A DNA stretch of 64,000 nucleotides from Porphyromonadaceae bacterium UBA7176 (GTDB lineage Bacteria > Bacteroidota > Bacteroidia > Bacteroidales > Muribaculaceae). The position numbers and the translations under genes were made by a program. The stretch is taken from contig DKVO01000028.1 in NCBI GenBank assembly GCA_002491245.1, forward strand, positions 9,472 through 73,471. Direction: 5' to 3'. This document shows positions 8,129-17,277 of the stretch, in pieces. The notes under the pieces are model-generated. The model was not told where the DNA came from. It was given only the letters and a program-made list of their open reading frames with translations, and ran no database searches. How positions within the stretch are numbered: the first letter of the stretch is position 1; each line of letters opens with the position of its first letter.

Positions 8129-9148
8129 ATGAACAAATACACAATAACGGCTATCGCTGCGGCTTGTATCATCACCATGCCGTCGTGCCGTAAAAGCAAC
8201 GCAGCACAAGAAACAGCACCGGTCGGAGAAGAAATATGCTTCGCCGACCCGACTATCATATACGAAAACGGATTATACTACATGACCGGAACCTCTTCTG
8301 ACAACGGTTTCGAGATGCTTGTGTCGGACAACCTCAAATCATGGCGCCCGGTAGACAATGGCCACGGCGGCAAGATACTTGAGCGCGGCAATGGCACCTT
8401 CGGAGAAAACAGTTTCTGGGCTCCTCAGATATTCAAGGACGGCGACAAATACTACCTCACCTACAGTGCCCAAGGCAAGATGTGCGTGGCCGAGGGCGAC
8501 AGTATCACAGCCCTATACCGGCAGACCGAAGAGCGCCCTGTCGATGACTGTGAGGAAATGAATATCGACACCTACCTCTTCCGCGACGACGACGGCAAAT
8601 ATTACATGTACCATGCCAGATATGAGATACAGGGCGAAGCCGGCGGAAACACCATACAGGTGGCGCAATACGATATGAACAATATGCGTCTCGTGCCCGG
8701 CACACTGCAACTATGCTCTAAAGTGTCCGAGCCGTGGGAACTTACCGAGGACGGCAAGAAATTTGTCAACCGCACGCTCGAAGGACCGACGGTTATAAAA
8801 CTTGACAGCATCTATTATCTGTTCTACTCGGCAAACGACTACCAGAGCATCGACTATGCTGTGGGATACGCTACTTCCACAAATCCTTACGGACCGTGGG
8901 TAAAGCATGAGCGCAACCCCATCATACACCGTAGCAATACCGGAGAGAACGGCTCGGGCCACGGCGATTTCTTTACAGGCAAGGACGGGCAAGCCTACTA
9001 CGTGTTCCATGTCCATGCCTCCGACAGCACCATACATCCGCGCAAGGTGAGGATCGCCCCGGTAGAAATGAAAAAAGACACAAACACAGGCTTATACGAC
9101 CTGAGTATCGATAAGGACAACATCATATACCCCACTGTAGAGAAATGA
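8129..9148 (+). CDS. GH43 family lipoprotein
   Basis: A 339-aa five-bladed beta-propeller glycosidase. The N-terminus is a lipoprotein signal ending in MPSC (Cys20). The propeller starts FADPTIIYENGLYYMTGTS, which contains the GH43 catalytic Asp, and continues with FWAPQIFKDGDKYYLTYSA and an acid/base region ending in LEGPTVIK. GH43 enzymes remove arabinose, xylose or galactose from plant glycans; the substrate here cannot be told. An in-frame ATG at 8093 would put 12 polar residues before the signal, so 8129 is preferred. The stop overlaps the next gene by 4 nt (ATGA). No SusC/SusD pair is nearby. Confidence 0.86.
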   Translation: MNKYTITAIAAACIITMPSCRKSNAAQETAPVGEEICFADPTIIYENGLYYMTGTSSDNGFEMLVSDNLKSWRPVDNGHGGKILERGNGTFGENSFWAPQIFKDGDKYYLTYSAQGKMCVAEGDSITALYRQTEERPVDDCEEMNIDTYLFRDDDGKYYMYHARYEIQGEAGGNTIQVAQYDMNNMRLVPGTLQLCSKVSEPWELTEDGKKFVNRTLEGPTVIKLDSIYYLFYSANDYQSIDYAVGYATSTNPYGPWVKHERNPIIHRSNTGENGSGHGDFFTGKDGQAYYVFHVHASDSTIHPRKVRIAPVEMKKDTNTGLYDLSIDKDNIIYPTVEK

Positions 9149-10719
9149 AATTCAGACAAATCATAAACGGGGCTTTACTATGCTGTGTCCTGTCCACGGC
9201 ATCATGTACCGAAAATAACGGGAACATCCCACCCAAAGTTGAGCTGAGCAAAGAAGCTTTGATGGATAAAATCAAAGGTGGCTGGGCAGGTCAGGTGATA
9301 GGAGTGACTTACGGCGCGTATACCGAATTCAAATTCCAAAGCGCCATCATACCCGACAATATGCCCGTCGACTACTCGCCAGGCTGCATCAAAAAAATGA
9401 TGCAAAACAACGGAGGACTCTACGACGACATATACATGGACCTCACTTTCGTGGAGACATTCGAGCGCCTCGGGCTTGACGCACCCGTCGACAGCATCGC
9501 CGTGGCATTCGCAAACGCCGAATATCCCTTGTGGCACGCCAACCAGGCCGCTCGCTACAATATCCTCCGTGGAATCATGCCACCCGAATCGGGACACTGG
9601 ACCAACAATCCCCATGCCGACGACATCGACTACCAGATCGAGGCCGACTACGCCGGACTGATGAGTCCCGGAATGCCAAATACAGCATCGGAGATCTCAG
9701 ATCGGGTAGGCCACATCATGAACTATGGCGACGGTTGGTATGGCGGCGTATACGTGGGTGCGATGTATTCATTGGCTTTCGTGAGCGACAATATCGAGTT
9801 CATAGTCACAGAAGGTCTCAAAACCATACCTCGCCAGAGTCACTTCCATAAGGTGATATCGAAAGTCATCGAGACTTACCATAACGACCGCCACGACTGG
9901 CGCCAGGCATGGGCCGAGGTAGAGAAAATATATGCCGACGTGCCCAAACATTGCCCCGAGGGCATTTACCACACTGTAAATATCGACGCTGCATACAACA
10001 GCGCCTATATCGTGATCGGTCTGCTCTACGGCGGCGGTGATTTCGGTCGCACAGTCGATATCGCTACCCGATGCGGCTCCGACTCCGATTGCAATCCGGC
10101 ATCGGCTGCAGGTATCCTCGGCACGATGATTGGCTATGACCGTATACCATCGTTCTGGCTCGACGAACTCAAAGAGGCCGAAGACATCAACTTCGCTTAC
10201 ACCGACATAAGCCTTACCAAAACCTATGACATGAGTTTCAGACATGCTTTGCAGGAAATCGAGCTAAACGGCGGCAAGGTGGAGGATAAGCGAGTGGTGA
10301 TAAACACCCAGAAGCCCAAGGCAGTGCGGTTCGAAAAATCATTTGACGGCATATATCCGTCAGTACCTGTCGAGACGGGCAACAATCTCGACCAGTACTT
10401 TGCCCGACCGGGCCAGGATATGGCCAAGGTGATAGAGTTCGAAGGCACGGGGATCTCGGTCAGCGGAGGTATTGACAGCCACGACAAATCGTATGTAGGC
10501 GAGTTCGAGGCCATTATCGACGGAGAGTCTGCCGGCACGTTCAGTCTGCCGGTCGAGTTCCGCACCCGTTGCAACGACATCTATTGGAAATACGGCCTGC
10601 CCAAAGGCAAGCATACACTCACCTTCCGTTGGCTCAATCCTACCGACGGAGCATGGATATACTCCGGCAAAGTGATACCTTACACCGATACACCTTTCAT
10701 ACAAAAATTCGAACGTTAA
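9145..10719 (+). CDS. ADP-ribosylglycohydrolase-family lipoprotein
   Basis: A 524-aa protein with a lipoprotein signal (TASC, Cys21). The first ~360 residues show the all-helical ADP-ribosylglycohydrolase fold: DKIKGGWAGQVIGVTYG near the start, DDIYMDLTFVE as the first acidic cluster, and CGSDSDCNPASAAGILG (Asp313, Asp315) as the second metal-binding cluster. The last ~150 residues form a separate beta-rich module. True ADP-ribose hydrolases are cytosolic, so a surface or periplasmic lipoprotein coupled by a 4-nt overlap to a GH43 glycosidase more likely cleaves a glycan. The fold is seen and is well supported; the carbohydrate role is inferred. Confidence 0.85.
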   Translation: MKFRQIINGALLCCVLSTASCTENNGNIPPKVELSKEALMDKIKGGWAGQVIGVTYGAYTEFKFQSAIIPDNMPVDYSPGCIKKMMQNNGGLYDDIYMDLTFVETFERLGLDAPVDSIAVAFANAEYPLWHANQAARYNILRGIMPPESGHWTNNPHADDIDYQIEADYAGLMSPGMPNTASEISDRVGHIMNYGDGWYGGVYVGAMYSLAFVSDNIEFIVTEGLKTIPRQSHFHKVISKVIETYHNDRHDWRQAWAEVEKIYADVPKHCPEGIYHTVNIDAAYNSAYIVIGLLYGGGDFGRTVDIATRCGSDSDCNPASAAGILGTMIGYDRIPSFWLDELKEAEDINFAYTDISLTKTYDMSFRHALQEIELNGGKVEDKRVVINTQKPKAVRFEKSFDGIYPSVPVETGNNLDQYFARPGQDMAKVIEFEGTGISVSGGIDSHDKSYVGEFEAIIDGESAGTFSLPVEFRTRCNDIYWKYGLPKGKHTLTFRWLNPTDGAWIYSGKVIPYTDTPFIQKFER

Positions 10720-10726
10720 CAACTCT

Positions 10727-11287
10727 ATGAGCGCCCGAACCCCAACCGAAGATGCCGAGCTGACAGCACGCCTGCGCAGCCCCTCGACCGTACGCACCGC
10801 CTTCGACGAAGCTATGCGTATATATTCGGAACCGCTCTACTGGCAGATCCGACGCCTGGTGCAAAGCCACGCCGACGCCGACGACATCCTGCAAAACACT
10901 TTCATGAAAGCATGGATGTCGATAGAGAACTTCCGCGGCGACGCCAAACTCGGCACCTGGCTCTACAAGATAGCGATCAACGAGAGCCTTACTTTCCTCG
11001 AACGCGAGCGAAAACGCAAGCATCTGTCAATCGACGATCAGGAAGCGCAGCTTACAGCCCACATAGCTGCCGACCGCGACTTCGACGGCGACGAGCTTGC
11101 ACGCAAACTTCAGGAAGCAGTGGCGAGCTTGCCGGAAAAGCAGCGGATAGTGTTCAACATGAAGTACTTCGACGACATGAAATATGAGGATATGTCGGAG
11201 ATACTCGGCACGTCTGTAGGAGCATTGAAAGCCTCCTATCATCTTGCGACAAAAAAAATCGAACAATTCTTTGAAGACGAAGATTAA
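10727..11287 (+). CDS. ECF RNA polymerase sigma factor
   Basis: A 186-aa sigma-70 family protein. Region 2 is AMRIYSEPLYWQIRRLVQSHADADDILQNTFMKAW with FRGDAKLGTWLYKIAINESL, and region 4 is LPEKQRIVFNMKYFDDMKYEDMSEILGTSVGALKASYHLA. It starts 7 nt after the previous stop. A small one-pass membrane protein and a Spy-like periplasmic protein follow, an order often seen for envelope-stress sigma factors in Bacteroidetes. No promoter consensus is visible directly upstream, so it may be read from the lipoprotein genes or from an unrecognised promoter inside them. Confidence 0.92.
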   Translation: MSARTPTEDAELTARLRSPSTVRTAFDEAMRIYSEPLYWQIRRLVQSHADADDILQNTFMKAWMSIENFRGDAKLGTWLYKIAINESLTFLERERKRKHLSIDDQEAQLTAHIAADRDFDGDELARKLQEAVASLPEKQRIVFNMKYFDDMKYEDMSEILGTSVGALKASYHLATKKIEQFFEDED

Positions 11288-11334
11288 ACCTTCGGCAAAT
11301 AAAACAGTCAAAGAAAGAAAAGTGAAACGAACCG

Positions 11335-11817
11335 ATGGCAAATAAAAGCGAAAACATACTCGACAAGGCACGTGCGGCAGGTCTCGCCCGACCAGACGGC
11401 GGTATGCGCGTGCCCGATGGCTATTTCGAGTCTTTTGCCGGCCGTATGTCTGCCATATTGCCCGACCGTCCCGAGCTCGAGAGCGAGGTGGAGCCGCAGC
11501 GCCCACGCACATTTTGGGCTGCAGTACGACCGTATATCTACATGGCGGCGATGTTTGCCGGCGTATGGTGCATGTTACAGATGTTCCATACCCTATCCGG
11601 CAAGGCCGACCTTGCACCGATGGACAGCAATCCTGTTCTCGCCCAAGGCTTATTGGCCGACGACTTCCTCTACGATTATGTAGCTGCCGACGTCTCTGCC
11701 CTCGATATTTACGACGACATGATGGACGAAGGCTTCATGCCCGACGACATCGATATGGCAGTTTTCTCCGACGACTTCACGGCAGAGACCGAAACAGATC
11801 AAATCCTACCACAATAG
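11335..11817 (+). CDS. Single-pass membrane protein, possible anti-sigma factor
   Basis: A 160-aa protein with about 65 polar N-terminal residues (DGYFESFAGRMSAILP), one membrane segment (about residues 67-85, YIYMAAMFAGVWCMLQMF) and an acidic C-terminal tail rich in Asp (DIYDDMMDEGFMPDDIDM). The topology (cytosolic N-terminus, periplasmic C-terminus) and the place directly after an ECF sigma gene fit an anti-sigma factor. I do not see a zinc-binding HxxxCxxC motif. The role is inferred from context only. Confidence 0.7.
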   Translation: MANKSENILDKARAAGLARPDGGMRVPDGYFESFAGRMSAILPDRPELESEVEPQRPRTFWAAVRPYIYMAAMFAGVWCMLQMFHTLSGKADLAPMDSNPVLAQGLLADDFLYDYVAADVSALDIYDDMMDEGFMPDDIDMAVFSDDFTAETETDQILPQ

Positions 11818-11825
11818 ACCAGCTT

Positions 11826-12326
11826 ATGCATTCAGGAATTTTGCGCAGAATTTTACCACTGGTATGCCTCTTGTCCACATTTGCGGCATTGGCACAACCC
11901 ACGCCGTCTCCGACCGGCGTAAACCGCGGCAAATTCATCGCCGAACTCAGGCCTTACCAACACGATTTCCTCACAAAGGAACTTAAACTCAATAAAGAAC
12001 AGGCTCGTGAATTTTTCCCTGTCTACGACAGCATGGACGATGCCCTGCAACAGATTGCAGACGAGACACGGGAGCTCGAGCGGCGAGCATCAAGCAACCC
12101 CGATGCCACCGACACCGAACTTGAGGCCGCCTCTCAAGCCGTATTCGCCCAGAAAGAGAAAGAAGGAAAGATAGAGCTGGAATATTACGGTAAGTTCAAA
12201 GAAATACTCACACCCCGGCAGTTGCTGCAACTCAAGGGTGCCGAGCGGAAGTTTACCCAACGTCTGCTCCGCCACCACCGCAAACTCAGCCGCAACAAAA
12301 ACCATAATCAAGACGATCAGCAGTAA
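11826..12326 (+). CDS. Spy/CpxP-like periplasmic protein
   Basis: A 166-aa protein with a signal peptide (LLSTFAALAQ) and a long helical mature part. It contains FLTKELKLNKEQAREFFPVYDSM and ends LTPRQLLQLKGAERKFTQRLLRHHRK, which gives two LTxxQ-like repeats as in the Spy/CpxP/CnrX fold. Such proteins act as periplasmic chaperones or metal/stress sensors linked to ECF sigma factors. The last ~15 residues are basic and Asn/Asp-rich. It starts 8 nt after the putative anti-sigma gene and ends 2 nt before the channel gene, so it is clearly part of the same operon. Confidence 0.75.
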   Translation: MHSGILRRILPLVCLLSTFAALAQPTPSPTGVNRGKFIAELRPYQHDFLTKELKLNKEQAREFFPVYDSMDDALQQIADETRELERRASSNPDATDTELEAASQAVFAQKEKEGKIELEYYGKFKEILTPRQLLQLKGAERKFTQRLLRHHRKLSRNKNHNQDDQQ

Positions 12327-12328
12327 CC

Positions 12329-13126
12329 ATGCCTGTACGTACACCTTCAGAAACTTTGCAGACTGCCATAACGGCAGGATGCAACAAAGCCGCCGCGACA
12401 AATCGCCGCGGCTTTTCGCGTCTGTTGACAGGAAGCTTCCTCGCAGGTGCCTACATCGCTTTGGGCGGTGCTTTATCAATAGCCGTCGGAAGCGGTTTTC
12501 CCGAAATCGCAGCTGCCAATCCTGGCATTCAAAAACTACTGTCGGGCCTCGTTTTCCCTGTCGGGCTTATGCTTGTGGTCATACTCGGAGCCGACCTTTT
12601 CACCGGCAACAACGCCCTTCTCATACCGCCGGTGTTCGAACGCAAGCTGACTGTGGGCAAGGTGATTGCAAACTGGACGGCAGTCTGGTGCCTCAACTTC
12701 GCCGGCGCTTTAGCTGTGGCATATTTTCTCATTTATCTTCCGGGCACACTTTCGACCGGCCCCTACGAAGAGGCCATCTGTAAAATCGCGGTGTCAAAGA
12801 CAAGTTTGGACTTCTGGCCGGTACTTCTAAAGGGCATCGGTGCCAACTGGTGCGTATGCCTTGCAGTATGGCTCGCCCTCAGCGGCAGGCGTCTCGGCGA
12901 GAAACTGCTGGCTTGCGAGGTACCGGTCTTCGCTTTCGTGGCCCTTGGTTTCGAACACTGTGTGGCAAACATGTTTTTCATCCCTTTGGCCATGATGCAG
13001 GGAGCCCCGGTATCGGCAGGCGAATTCATAGTGGGCAATCTCATACCGGCCACCATCGGTAATATCATCGGCGGCGCGCTTTTCGTCGGAGCCGCGATGT
13101 GGTATCAACATCGTCCGCAAAAATAG
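12329..13126 (+). CDS. Formate/nitrite transporter (FocA/NirC family)
   Basis: A 265-aa inner-membrane protein with six predicted membrane segments. Family signatures are GAYIALGGALSIAVG, LGADLFTGNN, NWCVCLAVWLA and GFEHCVANMFFIPLAM, the last containing the conserved pore His. FNT channels move formate, nitrite or hydrosulfide with protons. The substrate cannot be assigned, but formate export is plausible in a fermenting anaerobe. The gene sits 2 nt after a Spy-like gene and 11 nt before an ABC-F gene. Confidence 0.9.
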   Translation: MPVRTPSETLQTAITAGCNKAAATNRRGFSRLLTGSFLAGAYIALGGALSIAVGSGFPEIAAANPGIQKLLSGLVFPVGLMLVVILGADLFTGNNALLIPPVFERKLTVGKVIANWTAVWCLNFAGALAVAYFLIYLPGTLSTGPYEEAICKIAVSKTSLDFWPVLLKGIGANWCVCLAVWLALSGRRLGEKLLACEVPVFAFVALGFEHCVANMFFIPLAMMQGAPVSAGEFIVGNLIPATIGNIIGGALFVGAAMWYQHRPQK

Positions 13127-13137
13127 ATATTACGACA

Positions 13138-15000
13138 ATGGCTAATATCCTTACAATCGAAGAACTGACAAAGAGTTACGGCGACAGGTTGCTTTTCGGC
13201 GACGTGACTTTCGGAGTAGAGCAAGGCGAAAAAATCGGTATCGTGGCTCGTAACGGCACTGGCAAGACAACCATGCTGCGAATAATCGCCGGAGCTGAAG
13301 AACCCGACAGCGGCACCGTGACATTCCGCAACGGAGTAAGGGTCGGTTATCTGCCTCAGGAACCGGTCTTTGCCGGCGACACAGTATTCGAAGCGGCCCT
13401 CGACAACGATTGTGACCCCAGGGCAGCGGCCGTGCTCGACTACCGCAGGGCGTTGGCTCTCCACGACGAGCCTTTGATACACGAAGCCTACAACAACATG
13501 GAGAAATCGGGAGCATGGGACTATGAGGACCGTCTCTCGCAAATACTTACACGCCTCGGATTTGACAATCCGACAGCAGAAGTACGCCTGCTCTCCGGAG
13601 GTCAGCGCAAACGGTTGGCCATAGCACGCCTTGTCATGGCCGAGCCCGATTTCCTTATCCTCGACGAACCCACCAACCACCTCGACATCGCCACCATCGA
13701 GTGGCTCGAAGGCTATCTGAAGCGCTCCAAGGCAACACTGATGATGGTGACCCACGACCGTTATTTTCTCGACCGGGTATGCAACAAGATAATCGAGCTT
13801 GACGACCGTCGCATGTTTGCAGTCGAAGGCAATTACGACATGTATCTTCGCCGCCGGGCCGAACGCATCGAGGCTATGGCAGCCGAACAGGCACGTCTGC
13901 GAAATACATTACGCCGCGAACAAGAGTGGATGAGCCGCCAGCCGCAGGCCCGTGCCGGCAAGGCAAAGTTTCGCATCGACAACTTCTATGACCTCAAAGA
14001 GCAGGCATCGCACCGACATATCGAGAAAGACGTGAAACTCGAGAACGGTTCTTCGCGCATAGGCTCGAAGATTTTCGAGGCCGAAAGCGTGTGCAAACGT
14101 TTCGGCGACAAGGTTATACTCGATAATTTTTCGTACACATTCGCCCGAGGAGAGAAACTCGGCATCGTCGGAGTGAACGGTGTGGGTAAATCGACATTCA
14201 TCAAATTGCTCCAGGGGCTCGAGCCGATTGATTCGGGCCGATGGGATCTCGGCGAAACCTTACGTTTTGGCTACTACAGCCAGGACGGTATCAGCTTCGA
14301 TGCCAACAAAAAGGTTGTGGATGCGGTGACCGAACTTGCCGACGACATCGAACTCAAGGAGGGCGTGCATCTATCGCCGATGCAGTACCTGCAACGTTTC
14401 CTCTTCAGCCCTGCCGACCAGCAGAAATATATCCATACCTTGAGCGGCGGCGAGCGCTGCCGGCTGCATCTGGCCACGGTATTGATGCGACGTCCCAATT
14501 TCCTGATCCTCGACGAACCAACAAACGACCTCGATATCGTCACGTTGGGTATACTTGAGGAGTATCTTGCCGACTTCAAGGGGTGTGTCATCGTAATCAG
14601 CCACGACCGCTATTTCCTTGACAATATTGTAGACCATATCTTCGTGATGGAGGGCAATGGCGTAATCCGCGATTTCCCCGGCAACTACAGCGACTACCGC
14701 TCATGGCTCGATACCCGACCGACAGAGCCTAAGGCTACCGCTGTGGAGAAAAAGGACACAAGAGTCAAGACCGAACGTCCAGCCAAAATGACATTCAAGG
14801 AGCGAAAGGAATTTGAAGCTCTCGAAGCTGAAATAGCCGCCTTGAACGAAGAAAAAGAGGCGCTCGAAGCTTTCTTTGCCTCAGGCGACAATGCCGGCGG
14901 AGATGAGTTTGCAAGCCGGTCGCAAAGATATGCCGAACTCGGGACTTTGCTCGATGAGAAAGAGATGCGTTGGCTCGAATTATCAGAGAAACAGCAATGA
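13138..15000 (+). CDS. ABC-F family ATPase
   Basis: A 620-aa soluble protein with two ABC domains and no membrane segment. Walker A motifs are ARNGTGKTT (about residue 37) and GVNGVGKST (about 346). Walker B motifs are LILDEPTNHLD (about 172) and LILDEPTNDLD (about 455). A charged linker lies between the two domains and a coiled-coil tail (FKERKEFEALEAEIAALNEEKE) closes the protein, as in Uup. ABC-F proteins act on the ribosome or on branched nucleic acid. The start at 13138 is chosen since an earlier ATG (13099) lies inside the channel gene. The stop overlaps the receptor gene by 4 nt. Confidence 0.92.
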   Translation: MANILTIEELTKSYGDRLLFGDVTFGVEQGEKIGIVARNGTGKTTMLRIIAGAEEPDSGTVTFRNGVRVGYLPQEPVFAGDTVFEAALDNDCDPRAAAVLDYRRALALHDEPLIHEAYNNMEKSGAWDYEDRLSQILTRLGFDNPTAEVRLLSGGQRKRLAIARLVMAEPDFLILDEPTNHLDIATIEWLEGYLKRSKATLMMVTHDRYFLDRVCNKIIELDDRRMFAVEGNYDMYLRRRAERIEAMAAEQARLRNTLRREQEWMSRQPQARAGKAKFRIDNFYDLKEQASHRHIEKDVKLENGSSRIGSKIFEAESVCKRFGDKVILDNFSYTFARGEKLGIVGVNGVGKSTFIKLLQGLEPIDSGRWDLGETLRFGYYSQDGISFDANKKVVDAVTELADDIELKEGVHLSPMQYLQRFLFSPADQQKYIHTLSGGERCRLHLATVLMRRPNFLILDEPTNDLDIVTLGILEEYLADFKGCVIVISHDRYFLDNIVDHIFVMEGNGVIRDFPGNYSDYRSWLDTRPTEPKATAVEKKDTRVKTERPAKMTFKERKEFEALEAEIAALNEEKEALEAFFASGDNAGGDEFASRSQRYAELGTLLDEKEMRWLELSEKQQ

Positions 15001-17204
15001 TAAAGACTATTATCGCGGTGCTACTCTCTGCCGGCAGCCTTACGGTCTACGCCGGCGACAGCATACGCGCCCATACTCTGAAGCCGCTCGAAGTGATGGG
15101 AGTGAAGCAGATGCCCGACGGAGGCACGGCAGTAGAAGCTGTGACCGATATCGGTGGAGCCGAAGCCAGAAGGCTCGGTATAGAAGCTCCAAAAGGTATC
15201 AGCACAGTGGCTCCCAATTTCTTCATGCCCGACTATGGTTCGCGCATGACATCTTCGATATACGTCCGGGGACTCGGAGCACGTATCGACCAACCGGTCG
15301 TAGGCCTGACCGTCGACAACATTCCTTACCTCAATAAGGACAACTACGACTTCGACATAGCCGATATCGAAAGTATCGAGGTGCTGCGCGGAGCCCAGGC
15401 TGTACTCAACGGACGCAATACGATGGGGGGCCAGATCAATGTCCGCACGCTTTCTCCGCTCAAGACAGAGGGGTTCAGAGGCATGGCCGAATATGGGACG
15501 GCAAACACGGTAAAAGCATCAGCGGCGTACTATGGCCGTTTCAACGAAACCTTAGGCATGAGTATCGCAGGTCAATACAAACATACCGACGGATACTACC
15601 GGAACTCTCATAACGGCGAAAAAACCGGACGTGAAAACAGCGGCTCTCTACGGTGGAAGACAGCATGGCGCCCCTCCGCCCGTCTGTCGGTCAACAACAC
15701 GGCCGCCGTCAGCACAGGCAAACAACATGGCTACCCCTACGCATCGCTTACGACCGGACTTATCGACTATGCCGACACATGCGCCTACCGCCGCACATCG
15801 GTGGCCGACGCGCTCACTGTAGCATGGGCCGGCAAAAGGGTGGTGGTGACATCAATCAGCTCGGTGCAGTATCTCGACGATTGCATGGACCTCGACCAGG
15901 ACTTCCTGCCGCTCGACTATTTCACCCTACGTCAGGCCCGTAAAGAGACGGCCGTGACTGAAGACCTTTTCACCCGTGGCACCCGAGGTAAATACAGCTG
16001 GCTCGGTGGCGTCTACGCATTCTACAAGACCACCGACATGAAAGCCCCGGTGACATTCAAGGATACCGGTATAGCGCGTCTCATCGAGGAGCACCGCAAC
16101 AAATACAACCCCGAGTACCCTATCCGCTGGGACTCCCGTCGCTTTGTCCTGGGCAGCAATTTCGATATGAGCAGCGGCGGTGTGGCTTTATACCACGAAA
16201 GCACCGTGAGACTCGGTGAATGGAGGCTCGAAGCCGGCATCAGACTCGATATCGAAAAAACATCGCTGACCTACAACAGCTTCACCAACACCGGTTTCAC
16301 CACCATGCACATATTGCCCGACGGTAGCGAAGATGTGTATTCGCACACCCCCGTCGATATCGATGACCACGGACATATATCGCATACCTACATAGAATTG
16401 TTGCCAAAGTTCACTGTGTCACGCACAGGCGACTTCGAGCCTTATTTCTCCTTCTCGAAAGGCTATAAGGCCGGCGGATACAACACTCAGATGTTCAGCG
16501 ATGTACTCCAACAGCGTATCATGGGGATAATGGGCATGAGCGAACTCTACACCTTCGAGCAAATAGTGCCTTACAAACCTGAGAAAAGCCTCAATTACGA
16601 ACTTGGAGCGCACTGGCGACTACCATCGGCACGACTCAAACTCGATGCTGCGCTTTTCTATATCGACTGCCGCGACCAACAGCTGACCGTTTTCCCTCCC
16701 GGCACCACAACCGGACGCATGATGACCAACGCCGGCCGCACACGCAGCATGGGGGCCGAACTTGAGGCGGCATGGCAAGCGACTGACGACTTAAACTTCC
16801 GCGCCGCCTACGGCTATACGAACGCGACATTCCGCCGCTACAACGACGGACGGCAGAACTACCGTGGCAAACGGGTGCCTTATGCGCCTTCCAACACCTT
16901 GTTTGCCGAGGTGCACTGGCGCGCCACTCCGTTGGTTTTCGGTGGTATAACGCCAACGGCCACAGCCTCTGTCCGCTGTGCCGGCAACATCTATTGGGAC
17001 GAGGCAAACACTGTGTCGCAGCCATTCTATTGTCTGCCATCGCTTGCCGTAGGCCTCGAGGCCGAACATTGGAGCCTACGCCTGTCGGCCGACAATATCT
17101 CGGACACGCGCTACGACACTTTCTACTTCGTGTCGATAGGCAACGCCTTCGTCCAGCGAGGCCTTCCCCGACTGTTGTCGGCAACGTTGAGGGTAAGGAT
17201 CTGA
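14997..17204 (+). CDS. TonB-dependent outer membrane receptor
   Basis: A 735-aa outer-membrane protein with a signal peptide (AVLLSAGSLTVYA). The plug domain includes SSIYVRGLGARIDQPVVGLTVDNIP and the VLRGAQAVLNGRNTMGGQINV motif, followed by a 22-strand barrel ending in a terminal aromatic/Arg strand (ATLRVRI). It lacks the carboxypeptidase-like domain and the SusD partner of glycan importers, so it is more like a siderophore, haem or vitamin receptor. The substrate is unknown. The start at 14997 overlaps the ABC-F stop codon (ATGA), so the two genes are coupled although their functions look unrelated. Confidence 0.9.
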   Translation: MIKTIIAVLLSAGSLTVYAGDSIRAHTLKPLEVMGVKQMPDGGTAVEAVTDIGGAEARRLGIEAPKGISTVAPNFFMPDYGSRMTSSIYVRGLGARIDQPVVGLTVDNIPYLNKDNYDFDIADIESIEVLRGAQAVLNGRNTMGGQINVRTLSPLKTEGFRGMAEYGTANTVKASAAYYGRFNETLGMSIAGQYKHTDGYYRNSHNGEKTGRENSGSLRWKTAWRPSARLSVNNTAAVSTGKQHGYPYASLTTGLIDYADTCAYRRTSVADALTVAWAGKRVVVTSISSVQYLDDCMDLDQDFLPLDYFTLRQARKETAVTEDLFTRGTRGKYSWLGGVYAFYKTTDMKAPVTFKDTGIARLIEEHRNKYNPEYPIRWDSRRFVLGSNFDMSSGGVALYHESTVRLGEWRLEAGIRLDIEKTSLTYNSFTNTGFTTMHILPDGSEDVYSHTPVDIDDHGHISHTYIELLPKFTVSRTGDFEPYFSFSKGYKAGGYNTQMFSDVLQQRIMGIMGMSELYTFEQIVPYKPEKSLNYELGAHWRLPSARLKLDAALFYIDCRDQQLTVFPPGTTTGRMMTNAGRTRSMGAELEAAWQATDDLNFRAAYGYTNATFRRYNDGRQNYRGKRVPYAPSNTLFAEVHWRATPLVFGGITPTATASVRCAGNIYWDEANTVSQPFYCLPSLAVGLEAEHWSLRLSADNISDTRYDTFYFVSIGNAFVQRGLPRLLSATLRVRI

Positions 17205-17218
17205 CAATAAGACAAAAC

Positions 17219-17258
17219 ATCAGCGCCGCACTCCTTCTTCGTGGGGTGCGGCGCTGAT
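17219..17258. terminator. Bidirectional terminator between receptor and rhaD
   Basis: A perfect 13-bp GC-rich stem (17219-17231 with 17246-17258) with a 14-nt loop lies between convergent genes. Neither side has a long T tract. Confidence 0.7.
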
Positions 17259-17277
17259 TATAGTGTAACGGAACAGG

